The notes: a model not told the origin generated them from the sequence alone. A stretch of DNA of 64,000 bases from UBA7672 sp044224605 (GCA_044224605.1 JBGAKC010000023.1:1-64000), one strand, 5' to 3'. Counted from the first letter of the stretch, positions 54,461 through 63,094 are shown. Translations and numbers: made by a program.

Positions 54461-55864
54461 ATGACTGACATCCTGATGCCCGCGCTTTCGCCCACCATGG
54501 AGGAGGGCAAGCTGGCCAAGTGGCTGGTCAAGGAAGGCGACACCGTGAAGCCCGGCGACGTGATCGCCGAGATCGAGACCGACAAGGCCACCATGGAAGT
54601 CGAAGCGGTCGACGAGGGCGTGATCTCGAAGCTGGTCGTGCCCGCAGGCACCGAGGGCGTGAAAGTGAATGCGCTGATCGCAGTGATCGGCGGCGATGCC
54701 GCGCCAGCTAAGAAGAACGGCAAGGCCGCAAAGGTTGAAGCGTTACCGCAGGCCGTGGCTGACGCTCCAATCGAGCCGAAGGCGCGCAATGACGGGCACC
54801 GCCTGCGCGCACCGGAGCAGAAGTCGGCTGCCGCCGAGGGGTTGCATGATCCGACGCTGCCGGATGGGGTGACCTACAAGAAGACTGCGGTGCGCGATGC
54901 GCTGCGTGATGCGATCGCCGAAGAGATGCGCCGGGACGAGACGGTGTTCCTGATGGGCGAGGAAGTCGGCCAGTATCAGGGCGCGTACAAGGTGAGCCGT
55001 GGGTTGCTGGAGGAGTTCGGCGACCGGCGCGTGATCGATACGCCGATTACGGAGTATGGCTTTGCTGGTCTGGGCGTCGGCGCCGCGTTCGGCGGACTGA
55101 AGCCGATCGTGGAGTTCATGACGTTCAACTTCGCGATGCAGGCCATCGACCACATCATCAACTCGGCGGCCAAGACGCTCTACATGTCCGGCGGTCAGAT
55201 GGGCTGCCCCATCGTGTTCCGCGGGCCGAACGGAGCGGCAAGCCGCGTGGCGGCCCAGCACAGCCAGGACTATTCGAGCTGGTATGGCCATGTGCCGGGA
55301 CTGAAGGTGGTGGCGCCCTACGATGCGGCGGACGCCAAGGGCCTGCTGAAAGCGGCGATCCGCGATCCGAACCCGGTGGTCTTTCTCGAGCACGAGCTGA
55401 TGTACGGCGTCGAGTTCGATGTGCCGGAGGTGGAGGATTTCGTACTGCCGATCGGCAAGGCTCGGATCAGGCGCGAGGGGGCGGATGTAACGCTGGTGGC
55501 GCATTCGCGGATGGTGAAGTTTGCGCTGGACGCGGCGGAAGAGCTGGCGAGGATCGGCATCGAGGCGGAGGTGATCGACCTGCGCTCGCTGCGGCCGCTA
55601 GATACGGCGACGGTTATTGAGAGCGTGAAGAAGACCAACCGGATCGTCTGTTGCGAGGAGGGCTGGCGCTTCTTCGGTGTCGGCGCGGAGATCGCGGCAG
55701 CGGTGACGGAGCACGCATTCGACTATCTCGACGCCCCGCCGATGCGCGTGGCGCAAAAGGACGTGCCGCTGCCTTATGCGGCGAACCTCGAGAAGCTCTC
55801 GCTGCCGCAGACGGCCGACATCGTCGAGGCAGCGAAGAAGGTCTGCTACGTGGAGCAGGAATAA
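54461..55864 (+). CDS. pdhB: Pyruvate dehydrogenase E1 beta subunit with lipoyl domain
   Basis: Residues 1-80 form a lipoyl domain with the lipoylation Lys42 in EIETDKATMEV; a 60-residue Ala/Lys/Pro linker follows; residues about 140-467 are the E1 beta transketolase-like domain (AVRDALRDAIAEEMRRDETV, IDTPITEYGFAGLGVGAAFG, FRGPNGAASRVAAQHSQDY). Fused lipoyl-E1 beta is typical of many alphaproteobacteria. The stop overlaps pdhC by one base. Confidence 0.96.
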   Translation: MTDILMPALSPTMEEGKLAKWLVKEGDTVKPGDVIAEIETDKATMEVEAVDEGVISKLVVPAGTEGVKVNALIAVIGGDAAPAKKNGKAAKVEALPQAVADAPIEPKARNDGHRLRAPEQKSAAAEGLHDPTLPDGVTYKKTAVRDALRDAIAEEMRRDETVFLMGEEVGQYQGAYKVSRGLLEEFGDRRVIDTPITEYGFAGLGVGAAFGGLKPIVEFMTFNFAMQAIDHIINSAAKTLYMSGGQMGCPIVFRGPNGAASRVAAQHSQDYSSWYGHVPGLKVVAPYDAADAKGLLKAAIRDPNPVVFLEHELMYGVEFDVPEVEDFVLPIGKARIRREGADVTLVAHSRMVKFALDAAEELARIGIEAEVIDLRSLRPLDTATVIESVKKTNRIVCCEEGWRFFGVGAEIAAAVTEHAFDYLDAPPMRVAQKDVPLPYAANLEKLSLPQTADIVEAAKKVCYVEQE

Positions 55865-57189
55865 TGGCGATCCCAATCACCATGCCTGCGCTGTCGCCCA
55901 CGATGGAGGAGGGGAACCTCGCCAAGTGGCATGTGAAAGTCGGCGACAAGGTGAAGCCCGGCGACATCATCGCCGAGATCGAGACCGATAAGGCGACCAT
56001 GGAGGTTGAAGCGGTCGATGAAGGTACGGTCACCAAGCTGCTGGTCGATGAAGGCGCGCAGGGCGTGAAGGTGAATGCTGTGATCGCCGAGCTTGCCGGA
56101 GAGGGCGAGGCGCCGGCGAAGAGCGGTGGGAAGACGGAAGCGCCGAAGACTACGTCGGCCAAGGTCGAGGCGAAGGCCGACGCAGGATCGTCGGCTCCCC
56201 GGCCGGCATCTTCTCCTCAGCCTGCTCCGGCGAATGTTGCAGCGTCGAGTGCCGGGCGGGAGCCCGGCGGTCCGAAATCGATGGGCCAGCGCGTGAAGGC
56301 TTCACCGCTTGCGAAGCGGCTGGCGGCGCAGCAGGGCGTCGATCTTCTGGCGCTGAAGGGTTCGGGTCCGCATGGTCGGATCGTGAAGAGTGACGTGCTC
56401 AAGGCGCCGAAGGGCGGGGCGAAGCAGGCGCCGGCGGCTGGCGGCGGCGTCACGAGCCTGATCGAGCCGGCGGTGCTGGATGATCGGGTCTATGCGCCGG
56501 ATACGTATGAGCTTATCCCGCTCGATAGTGTGCGGAAGGTGACGGCGCGGCGGCTGACGCAATCGTTCATGCAGGTGCCGCATTTCCCGCTGACGATTGA
56601 CCTTCAAATCGATCACCTGCTCGATGCGCGCGTTCGCATCAACGAGGCAGGCGAGAAGGCCGGGGTGAAGGTGTCGGTCAACGACATGCTGATCAAGGCA
56701 TGCGCGATGGCGCTGATGGCGCATCCGGATGCAAACGCCAGCTACACCGACAAAGGCGTGGCGCAGCACAAGTCGGCGCATGTCTCGGTGGCGGTGGCCA
56801 TTCCGGGCGGGTTAATCACGCCGGTGGTGCGCGATGCGCAGACCAAGGGGCTGGCGCAGATTGCAGCGGAGATGAAGGACCTCGCGGCGCGGGCGCGCGA
56901 GAAGAAGCTGAAGCCGCAGGAATACATGGGCGGCACGTTCTCGATCTCGAACCTCGGCATGTTCGGCGTGAAGGCGTTCTCGTCGATCATCAATCCGCCG
57001 GAGGGCATGATCCTGTCGGTGGGCGCCGGCGAAAAGCGCGCCGTCGTGAAGGACGACAAGGTCGTGATCGCGACCATGATGACGGTCACGTTGACCTGCG
57101 ACCATCGCGTTGTGGATGGCGCGACGGGCGCAAGATGGCTGCAGAGCTTCAAGCAGTTCGTCGAAACGCCTGAGGCGATGCTGCTGTGA
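55864..57189 (+). CDS. pdhC: Dihydrolipoamide acetyltransferase (PDH E2)
   Basis: The 441-residue core of the complex: lipoyl domain with Lys43 in EIETDKATMEV, a Pro/Ala linker, a peripheral-subunit-binding domain (KASPLAKRLAAQQGVDLLAL, GPHGRIVKSDVL) and the catalytic acyltransferase domain ending in TLTCDHRVVDGATGARW (H-x3-DG). Its lipoyl domain is nearly identical in sequence to that of PdhB. The stop overlaps the next small gene by one base. Confidence 0.96.
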   Translation: MAIPITMPALSPTMEEGNLAKWHVKVGDKVKPGDIIAEIETDKATMEVEAVDEGTVTKLLVDEGAQGVKVNAVIAELAGEGEAPAKSGGKTEAPKTTSAKVEAKADAGSSAPRPASSPQPAPANVAASSAGREPGGPKSMGQRVKASPLAKRLAAQQGVDLLALKGSGPHGRIVKSDVLKAPKGGAKQAPAAGGGVTSLIEPAVLDDRVYAPDTYELIPLDSVRKVTARRLTQSFMQVPHFPLTIDLQIDHLLDARVRINEAGEKAGVKVSVNDMLIKACAMALMAHPDANASYTDKGVAQHKSAHVSVAVAIPGGLITPVVRDAQTKGLAQIAAEMKDLAARAREKKLKPQEYMGGTFSISNLGMFGVKAFSSIINPPEGMILSVGAGEKRAVVKDDKVVIATMMTVTLTCDHRVVDGATGARWLQSFKQFVETPEAMLL

Positions 57190-57428
57190 TGTCACTGCGG
57201 CTCAAGATCGTCATTGGCGTCGTCACCGCGGCGATCACGCTCGGCATGGTGTTGAGCTACGGATTTCTGCACGACACGCTTGGACTGCCGTGGCGGACAA
57301 TCGGCTATGGTGCGGCGTTGTTACTGATCGCGGTGGTGGCGGTGATCCTGTGGTTTGCGACGCTGCGCGACTGGGCGCGGCAGCCGACGGGGTCGCAGGG
57401 TCGGAAAACAAACAAACAACGGAGCTGA
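57189..57428 (+). CDS. Small two-helix membrane protein inside the pdh operon
   Basis: A 79-residue protein with two membrane helices (IVIGVVTAAITLGMVLSYGF; YGAALLLIAVVAVILWFATL) and a basic, hydrophilic tail. It overlaps pdhC by one base and ends three bases before the lpdA start, so it is translated with the operon. No function is known; GTG 57186 is an alternative start. Confidence 0.75.
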   Translation: MSLRLKIVIGVVTAAITLGMVLSYGFLHDTLGLPWRTIGYGAALLLIAVVAVILWFATLRDWARQPTGSQGRKTNKQRS

Positions 57429-57431
57429 GAC

Positions 57432-58859
57432 TTGGCCGACGCCAAATCCTACGATCTCATTGTTGTCGGCTCCGGCCCAGGCGGCTATGTCGCTGCCATC
57501 CGCGCGTCGCAGCTTGGCATGAAGACCGCGATCGTCGAGCGGGCTGAGCTCGGCGGGATCTGCCTCAACTGGGGGTGCATTCCGACGAAGGCGCTGCTGC
57601 GGTCGAGCGAGGTCTACCATCTCATCACGCATGCGAAGGATTACGGGCTCTCTGTCGAGAACCCGAAGGTGTTGCTCGATGCGATCGTGAAGCGGTCGCG
57701 CGGGGTGGCCTCGCAACTCTCGAATGGCGTCACCTTCCTGATGAAGAAGCACAAGATCGATGTGCTGGTGGGGACGGCGCGTCTGGAAAAGGGCTCGGCA
57801 GGTCCAGGTTTTGGGCCGAAGGTGATTGTCGAGAGGGGCAGGGGCGAGGGGGCCTACATCGCGAAGAACGTGATGCTGGCGACCGGTGCGCGGGCGCGGG
57901 AGATTCCGGAGGCGGGACTGAAGGTCGATGGCAAGACGGTGTGGGCTTATCGCGAGGCGATGGTTCCGAGCGAAATGCCGAGGAACCTGCTGGTGATCGG
58001 GTCCGGCGCCATCGGGATCGAGTTCGCGTCGTTCTACCGGACACTTGGAGCCGAAGTGACGGTGGTTGAAGCGCTGGATCGCATCCTGCCGGTGGAGGAC
58101 ACGGAGATTTCCGCCTTCATGCTGAAGCAGCTGGGCAAGCAGGGGATCAAGTTCGTCACGTCGGCGCAGGTGAAGTCGTTGAAGGTCGACAATGGGCTCG
58201 CGACGGCCGAGGTGCAGGCCAAGGATGGCGCGCAGACGCTAAAGGCGGACAAGGTGATCCTCGCCGTCGGCATCGTCGGGAATGTCGAGAACCTCGGACT
58301 CGAGGCGCTGGGTGTGAAGGTCGAGAAGACGCACGTCGTGGTCGATGGGTTCGGCAAGACGAATGTGCCGGGGCTTTATGCCATCGGCGATGTAACCGGG
58401 CCGCCCTGGTTGGCGCACAAGGCAATGCATGAGGGCGTGATCGTCGTCGAGGGCATAAGCGGCAAGGCGCCGAGCCACAAGTTCGATCCGTGGAATGTGC
58501 CGGGCTGCACCTATTCGCATCCGCAGGTCGCGTCGGTCGGCATGACTGAGGAGAAGGCGAGGGCTTCGGGGCGGAAGATCAAGGTCGGCAAGTTCCCGTT
58601 CATCGGGAATGGCAAGGCGATTGCGCTTGGCGAGCCAGAAGGCGTCGTGAAGACGATCTTCGACGAGCAGACCGGTGAGCTGCTCGGCGCGCACATGGCG
58701 GGCGAGGGCGTTACGGAGCTGATCCAGGGCTATTGCATCGCGCGGCAGGGCGAACTGACCGAAGCGGAGCTGATGGAGACAGTGTTCCCGCACCCGACAC
58801 TGAGCGAGATGATGCACGAGAGCGTGCTCGCCGCTTACGGGCGGCCGCTGCATATCTGA
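57432..58859 (+). CDS. lpdA: Dihydrolipoyl dehydrogenase
   Basis: E3 flavoprotein that reoxidises dihydrolipoamide with NAD+. The 475-residue protein has FAD-binding LIVVGSGPGGYVAAIRA, redox Cys44/Cys49 in GGICLNWGCIPTKALL, NAD-binding LLVIGSGAIGIEFASFY, GLYAIGDVTGPPWLAHKA and the active His-Glu region TVFPHPTLSEMMHE. The start is TTG with GGAGCTGAGAC upstream. Last gene of the pdh operon. Confidence 0.96.
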   Translation: MADAKSYDLIVVGSGPGGYVAAIRASQLGMKTAIVERAELGGICLNWGCIPTKALLRSSEVYHLITHAKDYGLSVENPKVLLDAIVKRSRGVASQLSNGVTFLMKKHKIDVLVGTARLEKGSAGPGFGPKVIVERGRGEGAYIAKNVMLATGARAREIPEAGLKVDGKTVWAYREAMVPSEMPRNLLVIGSGAIGIEFASFYRTLGAEVTVVEALDRILPVEDTEISAFMLKQLGKQGIKFVTSAQVKSLKVDNGLATAEVQAKDGAQTLKADKVILAVGIVGNVENLGLEALGVKVEKTHVVVDGFGKTNVPGLYAIGDVTGPPWLAHKAMHEGVIVVEGISGKAPSHKFDPWNVPGCTYSHPQVASVGMTEEKARASGRKIKVGKFPFIGNGKAIALGEPEGVVKTIFDEQTGELLGAHMAGEGVTELIQGYCIARQGELTEAELMETVFPHPTLSEMMHESVLAAYGRPLHI

Positions 58860-58934
58860 GAGTTCATCTGCCTGTTGATTGAATCTGCACGCCGCTCGTG
58901 CCACATTCGGCCGTATGACAACGCTGCGAAAGAA

Positions 58935-58979
58935 CGCCGCCAACTTCTGTAGCTGACGACGAGAAGTCGTCCGGCGGCG
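58935..58979. other. Structured hairpin downstream of lpdA
   Basis: An outer 7-bp stem (CGCCGCC / GGCGGCG) encloses an inner perfect 6-bp hairpin GACGAC-GAGAA-GTCGTC, with a 13-base bulge on the left. No T-run follows. It may stabilise the pdh mRNA end, or be part of an undescribed RNA; the rest of 58860-59098 has no supported gene. Confidence 0.45.
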
Positions 58980-59098
58980 GAAGCATTGGTGAGATGTTCG
59001 GCGTCGTCGGCCTGATCATCGAAAAGCAAGCCTGAACTCAACAGCGGACAGGCGCATCCTGCATCTCGCGATGTGAGTGATCGCGTGTTTGCGCGCGT

Positions 59099-59175
59099 GA
59101 ACCGGTCGCCAAGTGGCCAAAGGCAACGGGCCTTTAACCCGTCAATCGTGGGTTCGACTCCCACCCGGTTCTCCA
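59099..59175 (+). tRNA. tRNA-like gene, anticodon position TTT, lacking U33
   Basis: A full cloverleaf with encoded CCA: acceptor GAACCGG/CCGGTTC (7 bp), D arm GCC-AAGTGGCCAAA-GGC, anticodon stem ACGGG/CCCGT with loop CCTTTAA, T arm GTGGG-TTCGACT-CCCAC. The discriminator is U73 as in cysteine tRNAs, and the D and T arms resemble tRNA-Cys, yet positions 34-36 read TTT (lysine codon reading) and position 33 is C instead of the near-universal U. Stems are perfect, so it is not obviously decayed. Confidence 0.65.
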
Positions 59176-59185
59176 CCCTTTCAAC

Positions 59186-59261
59186 TGGCCGGAAGCCAAA
59201 CGGCTGAGGCGTCGGGCAGCAAACCCGAAGACAGCGGGTTCAATTCCCGCCCGGTCATCCA
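59186..59261 (+). tRNA. tRNA-Cys(GCA)-like gene lacking U33
   Basis: A second cloverleaf ten bases after the first, with CCA: acceptor TGGCCGG/CCGGTCA (one G-T pair), D stem GCC/GGC, anticodon stem TCGGG/CCCGA with loop CAGCAAA, T arm GCGGG-TTCAATT-CCCGC, discriminator U73. Anticodon positions read GCA and U73 fits cysteine identity, but position 33 is A and position 8 is A rather than U. It may be a divergent duplicate, a decoy or a pseudo-tRNA. Confidence 0.6.
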
Positions 59262-59293
59262 GGAGAGGGTTAAGTGGCGTTATGAATTGGGCT

Positions 59294-59357
59294 TATTCCT
59301 AATGCGACTTAGGAAAGCGGGATATTCCTAACTGGACTTAGGAATGGGGGTTATTCC
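59294..59357. repeat. Tandem 29-bp hairpin repeats after the tRNA-like genes
   Basis: Two full units begin TATTCCTAA at 59294 and 59323 and a third partial unit (TATTCC) at 59352. Each unit contains an inverted pair (TTCCTAA ... TTAGGAA, 59296-59315; ATTCCTAA ... TTAGGAAT, 59324-59345) followed by a G-rich spacer. The last unit runs into the stop codon of the acyl-CoA synthetase gene. Confidence 0.8.
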
Positions 59358-60946
59358 GCCGCCTGCACGCCGCTGTCGTTGCGGGCCGCGATCTCGGCCG
59401 CAAGCTTCTGGACAGCGCCGATGTCCATCTTGCCGGTGCCCAAGACGGGGATTGCGTTCACCTGAAAGATCTTGCGGGGCAGGGCGAGTTCGTTGACGCC
59501 GTGATCCTGCGCCCAGCGCTGGAGATCCGAGCGGTCGGCCTTCGGGAAGGTGGTGAGGAGGACGATCTGCTCACCCTTGCGCTTGTCGGGAAGGACTGCG
59601 GCGGCGTGATCGTGTTCGCGCCAGAGGGTGGAGGCGCAGTTTTCGACGACGGCAAGCGAGACCATCTCTCCGCCGATCTTGGCGAAGCGCTTGAGGCGCC
59701 CCTTGATGGTGAGGAAGCCATCCTCGTCCTGCACAACGATGTCGCCGGTGTCGTGCCAGCCGTCGGCGAGCTTCTGGAGCTGACCAGGTTTGGACGGAGA
59801 TAGGTAGCCCTGCATCACGTTGGGCCCCTTCACCAGCATGCGGCCGCCCTTTTCGATGCCGGGAACGGGTTCGAACTTCACTTCCATGCCGGGCAGGAGG
59901 CGGCCGACAGTGCCGGGATGATTGCGGCCGGGCTGGTTGACCGAGATCACCGGTGCGGCTTCGGTTGCCCCATAGCCTTCCAGCAGCTCGACGTTGAAAC
60001 GGCGGCGCACCAGCTGGCGAGTTTCGTCGCGCACGCGCTCGGCTCCGCAGACGGCGTAGCGGAGATTGCCCAGTTCGTTACCCGAGCATGCGCGGATGTA
60101 TTGGTTGAGGAAGGTGTCGGTAGCGAAGAGGAAAGTGGCGCCGGTTTCCTCGACGCGCTTCGGGATGATCTTGGTCTGCAGCGGCGAGGGGTGCAGCACG
60201 GACTTCATGCCGCCGAGCAGCGGCAGGAGCGCACCGGCCGTGAGGCCGAAGCAGTGGAAGGTGGGGAGCGGGCTGAACAGCACGTCGTCGAGGCGCAGCG
60301 CCTCGGGCACGTGCGCGAGAATCTGGTGCACGTTAGCGACGATATTGCGGTGGGAGAGGACGACACCTTTCGGGTCGCCTTCGGTGCCGGATGTGAAGAG
60401 TATGACGGCAGGGGCGCCGGGGTCGGGGTTCGACGTGACAGCCCATGGCATGATCGGGCCAAGTGCGCCGGCGGCCTTCTGGCGCGCGCCGAGGCCGGCG
60501 CGGACGTCTTCAAGGTAGATGAACTCGGCGTCGGACTTCAGCGCGTCAACGAGCTCGTGGAGTTCGGCCTTCTCGATGAAGGCGTGCGCCGTGACGATGC
60601 GCTTCACTTCCGCGGCCTTGAGCGCGGCTTTCACATTGCGCGCGCCAGCGGTGAAGTTGAGCATGGCGGGGACGCGGCCGTAGGCGTTCACGGCGAAGAA
60701 GGCGATGATGGCGCCGGCCCCGGTAGGCAGCATCACGCCAACGGCTTCGCCGCGCTTCGTGCCCTTCTTCAGGGCCGAGCCGAGTGCGAAGGCTGCACGG
60801 ACAATGTCGTCGTAGGTGAGCTTGCGATCGTCGGCGTCGTGCAGGACGACCTTCTTGCCCCCATATTCCTTCCTGGCCGCCAGCAGCGCGGAAAAAATCG
60901 CCATCTCGGCATTGCGGAGGTCGTAGGCGGAGCGCAACGACGCCAT
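59351..60946 (-). CDS. Acyl-CoA/acyl-ACP synthetase (AMP-binding)
   Basis: A 531-residue adenylate-forming ligase similar to the synthetase half of Aas-type proteins. Motifs: P-loop LFTSGTEGDPKGVVLSHRN, GYGATEAAPVISVN, WHDTGDIVVQDEDG, GRLKRFAKIGGEMVS and the catalytic Lys in GTGKMDIGAV. No acyltransferase domain is attached. ATG 60946 has GAGGGAGTT upstream; the longer frame to 61204 overlaps lipA antisense and is rejected. It probably activates recycled or exogenous fatty acids. Confidence 0.9.
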   Translation of the reverse strand: MASLRSAYDLRNAEMAIFSALLAARKEYGGKKVVLHDADDRKLTYDDIVRAAFALGSALKKGTKRGEAVGVMLPTGAGAIIAFFAVNAYGRVPAMLNFTAGARNVKAALKAAEVKRIVTAHAFIEKAELHELVDALKSDAEFIYLEDVRAGLGARQKAAGALGPIMPWAVTSNPDPGAPAVILFTSGTEGDPKGVVLSHRNIVANVHQILAHVPEALRLDDVLFSPLPTFHCFGLTAGALLPLLGGMKSVLHPSPLQTKIIPKRVEETGATFLFATDTFLNQYIRACSGNELGNLRYAVCGAERVRDETRQLVRRRFNVELLEGYGATEAAPVISVNQPGRNHPGTVGRLLPGMEVKFEPVPGIEKGGRMLVKGPNVMQGYLSPSKPGQLQKLADGWHDTGDIVVQDEDGFLTIKGRLKRFAKIGGEMVSLAVVENCASTLWREHDHAAAVLPDKRKGEQIVLLTTFPKADRSDLQRWAQDHGVNELALPRKIFQVNAIPVLGTGKMDIGAVQKLAAEIAARNDSGVQAAE

Positions 60947-61089
60947 CTGGTTAACTCCCTCTGGCGCCCCACCAGCGCTCTTTATGTCTTGGCCGTAATA
61001 TAGCCTGTGGCTCATAAAGCACAAACCTCCGTACCAGTGAGTCCGGTCGCGGTCATTTCGCAGTGCAGTAAATCGAGGTAACAGGCCCG

Positions 61090-62046
61090 ATGGCCACGCT
61101 TCTCGACAATAAGGGTTCGAAACCCCGCCATCCTGAAAAGCAGGGACGCGAGGACACGCCGCTCCAGCGCAAGCCCCCATGGATTCGCGTGAGGGCGCCA
61201 ACAAGCGAGGGGTATCTCGAGACCAGGCAGATCGTGCGGGACGCGAAACTCGTGACCGTGTGCGAGGAGGCGGGCTGCCCCAATATCGGCGAGTGCTGGA
61301 CCAAGAAGCACGCGACGCTGATGATCATGGGCGACACGTGCACGCGCGCATGCTCGTTCTGCAATGTGCGGACGGGACTGCCGGGGCCGCTCGATGCGGA
61401 CGAGCCGAGGCGCGTGGGCGAGACCGTCGCCAAGATGGGTCTTGGGCACGTCGTCATCACGTCGGTGGATCGCGATGATCTGGCCGACGGCGGGGCGGAA
61501 CATTTTGCGCGGGTCGTGCGCGCGATCCGCGAGGCCGCGCCGAAGTCGACGATCGAGATCCTGACGCCGGACTTTTTGCGGAAAGGCGATGTGGCGAACA
61601 TCGTGATCGATGCGAAGCCGGATGTGTTCAACCACAATCTCGAGACGGTGCCGCGGCTCTATCTGAGCATCCGGCCGGGCTCGCGGTATTACCACTCGCT
61701 GCGCCTGCTCGAGCGTGTAAAGGAGCGCGATCCTTCGCAGTTTACCAAGTCCGGGCTGATGGTGGGACTCGGTGAGAGCAAGGAAGAGGTGATGCAGGTG
61801 ATGGACGACATGCGGTCCGCCGGCGTCGACTTCCTGACCATCGGTCAGTACCTGCAGCCGACGCGGAAGCATGCGGCGGTCGATCGCTTCGTGGCGCCGG
61901 AAGAGTTCGCGACGTACGAAACGATTGCGAAATCGAAGGGCTTCCTGCTGGTGTCGTCGAGCCCGCTGACGCGGTCGAGCTATCACGCTGACGAGGACTT
62001 CGCGAAGCTCAAGTCAGCGCGCGAGGCGCAACTGGCCGGACGATAG
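61090..62046 (+). CDS. lipA: Lipoyl synthase
   Basis: Radical-SAM enzyme that inserts two sulfurs into protein-bound octanoate. The 318-residue protein has both clusters: auxiliary Cys58, Cys63 and Cys69 (VCEEAGCPNIGECW) and radical-SAM Cys84, Cys88 and Cys91 (CTRACSFC), plus DLADGGAEHFARVV and the C-terminal SSPLTRSSYHADEDF with the Ser ligand region. It lies near its PDH substrates and is followed by the COQ10-type gene, as in relatives. Confidence 0.97.
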   Translation: MATLLDNKGSKPRHPEKQGREDTPLQRKPPWIRVRAPTSEGYLETRQIVRDAKLVTVCEEAGCPNIGECWTKKHATLMIMGDTCTRACSFCNVRTGLPGPLDADEPRRVGETVAKMGLGHVVITSVDRDDLADGGAEHFARVVRAIREAAPKSTIEILTPDFLRKGDVANIVIDAKPDVFNHNLETVPRLYLSIRPGSRYYHSLRLLERVKERDPSQFTKSGLMVGLGESKEEVMQVMDDMRSAGVDFLTIGQYLQPTRKHAAVDRFVAPEEFATYETIAKSKGFLLVSSSPLTRSSYHADEDFAKLKSAREAQLAGR

Positions 62047-62047
62047 C

Positions 62048-62506
62048 TTGACGATCCACCGCGAGACACTGGAGCTGCCCTACCGGCCGGAGGACCTGTT
62101 CGACCTCGTGGCGGATGTGGGCCGCTATCCGGAATTCATCACGTGGATCCAGTCGCTGAAGGTGATAAGCGAGGACGAGGAAGCGGCGCGGATGCGCTGC
62201 CGGGCCGAGGTTACCGTTGGTTTTAAAGGGTTTCGCGAGACATTTGTGACCGACGTTGATGCGCGGACGCCGGAACTGGCGATCGACGTGACGCTGGTGC
62301 GCGGCCCGTTCAGGAAGTTATCGAACACCTGGCGGTTCAGTCCGGGCGCGGGGGGCGCGCGCGTCGAGTTCGCGATCCAGTTCGAGTTCCGCAACTTCGT
62401 GCTGCAGGCGCTGGCGGATGCGAACAAGAGCTACGCAGTGAAGCGCGTGATCGACGCCTTCATCAGCGAAGCGGCGCGACGATATCCGAAAGTGGCGCCG
62501 GGCTGA
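62048..62506 (+). CDS. COQ10/RatA-type START-domain protein
   Basis: A 152-residue polyketide-cyclase/START-fold protein: LELPYRPEDLFDLVADVGRY, PEFITWIQSLKV, CRAEVTVGFKGFRETFVTDV and EFEFRNFVLQALADANKSYA. Alphaproteobacterial members are linked to ubiquinone binding (COQ10), while E. coli RatA was described as a ribosome-association toxin; which applies here is not shown by sequence. The TTG start lies one base after the lipA stop. Confidence 0.9.
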   Translation: MTIHRETLELPYRPEDLFDLVADVGRYPEFITWIQSLKVISEDEEAARMRCRAEVTVGFKGFRETFVTDVDARTPELAIDVTLVRGPFRKLSNTWRFSPGAGGARVEFAIQFEFRNFVLQALADANKSYAVKRVIDAFISEAARRYPKVAPG

Positions 62507-63094
62507 TCAGTTCGGGCCGTTGGGCGAGGCGCCAGGGTCGGGCTGCGGGATCGTTAGATCACGCGCGGTGATGGGGCGGTCGCTGGACGGCGGGATGATC
62601 TTGCCGTCGGGCGTCTGGTCGGCCGGACTCGGCGCCGCTTCGCGCGGCTGGGTCAGTTTGGGGTCGGGCCCGCAATTGTCGACCGACCATGCGCCAGAGC
62701 CGCCGTGGACGACGCGGCAGAGGACGGCTGTGGTCTGGCCGTTGGCTGTGATCGACGTGCGGATCAGTGCGCCCTTGGCGTCGTATTTCGGACGGTTGAA
62801 GGTGAGACGGTTCATGCCGCTGGTGGCGGCTTCGCCCTCGGGGCCGCTGACCTGAACCAGGTTGAAGCCATTTGCCTTCCAGTCGCAAGCGGGGTTCCAC
62901 GGGGCGTCTTCGCCATTGAGTCGCACGCTCATCGGCGGGTCGTCGCGGCTGAGGTCATAGCGCTCGCGGCCGAGGGCCGAGATGAGGGCGCAGTCGTCGG
63001 TGACGAACATCGGCTCCTTCGCGGGGACCTCCTCGGGGGCGCTTTCGCAGCCCGCAGCGACGAGGCAACCGGCCAGAAGGAGAAGACGATTCAT
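62507..63094 (-). CDS. Lipoprotein of unknown function (paralogue A)
   Basis: A 195-residue protein with a lipoprotein signal (MNRLLLLAGCLVAAGC). The core has DDCALISALGRERYDLSRD, DDPPMSVRLNGEDAPWNPACDW, LTFNRPKYDAKGALI and a Pro-rich tail. It is clearly related to the next gene (shared DCAxxxAxxxExY, NPAC/RPQC, FxxPxYD). The stop abuts the convergent COQ10-type gene. Four core cysteines could form disulfides in the periplasm. Confidence 0.75.
   Translation of the reverse strand: MNRLLLLAGCLVAAGCESAPEEVPAKEPMFVTDDCALISALGRERYDLSRDDPPMSVRLNGEDAPWNPACDWKANGFNLVQVSGPEGEAATSGMNRLTFNRPKYDAKGALIRTSITANGQTTAVLCRVVHGGSGAWSVDNCGPDPKLTQPREAAPSPADQTPDGKIIPPSSDRPITARDLTIPQPDPGASPNGPN

Noticed and set aside
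58835..59176. Minus-strand frame with RVGVEPTIDGLKARCLWPLGD-like protein
   Set aside because: It is antisense to the tRNA-like gene and to lpdA's end; such VEPT..GLK proteins are a known artefact of translating tRNA genes backwards.
59351..61204. Longer acyl-CoA synthetase from 61204
   Set aside because: The extra N-terminus overlaps lipA in antisense and lacks family similarity; ATG 60946 has a good ribosome site.
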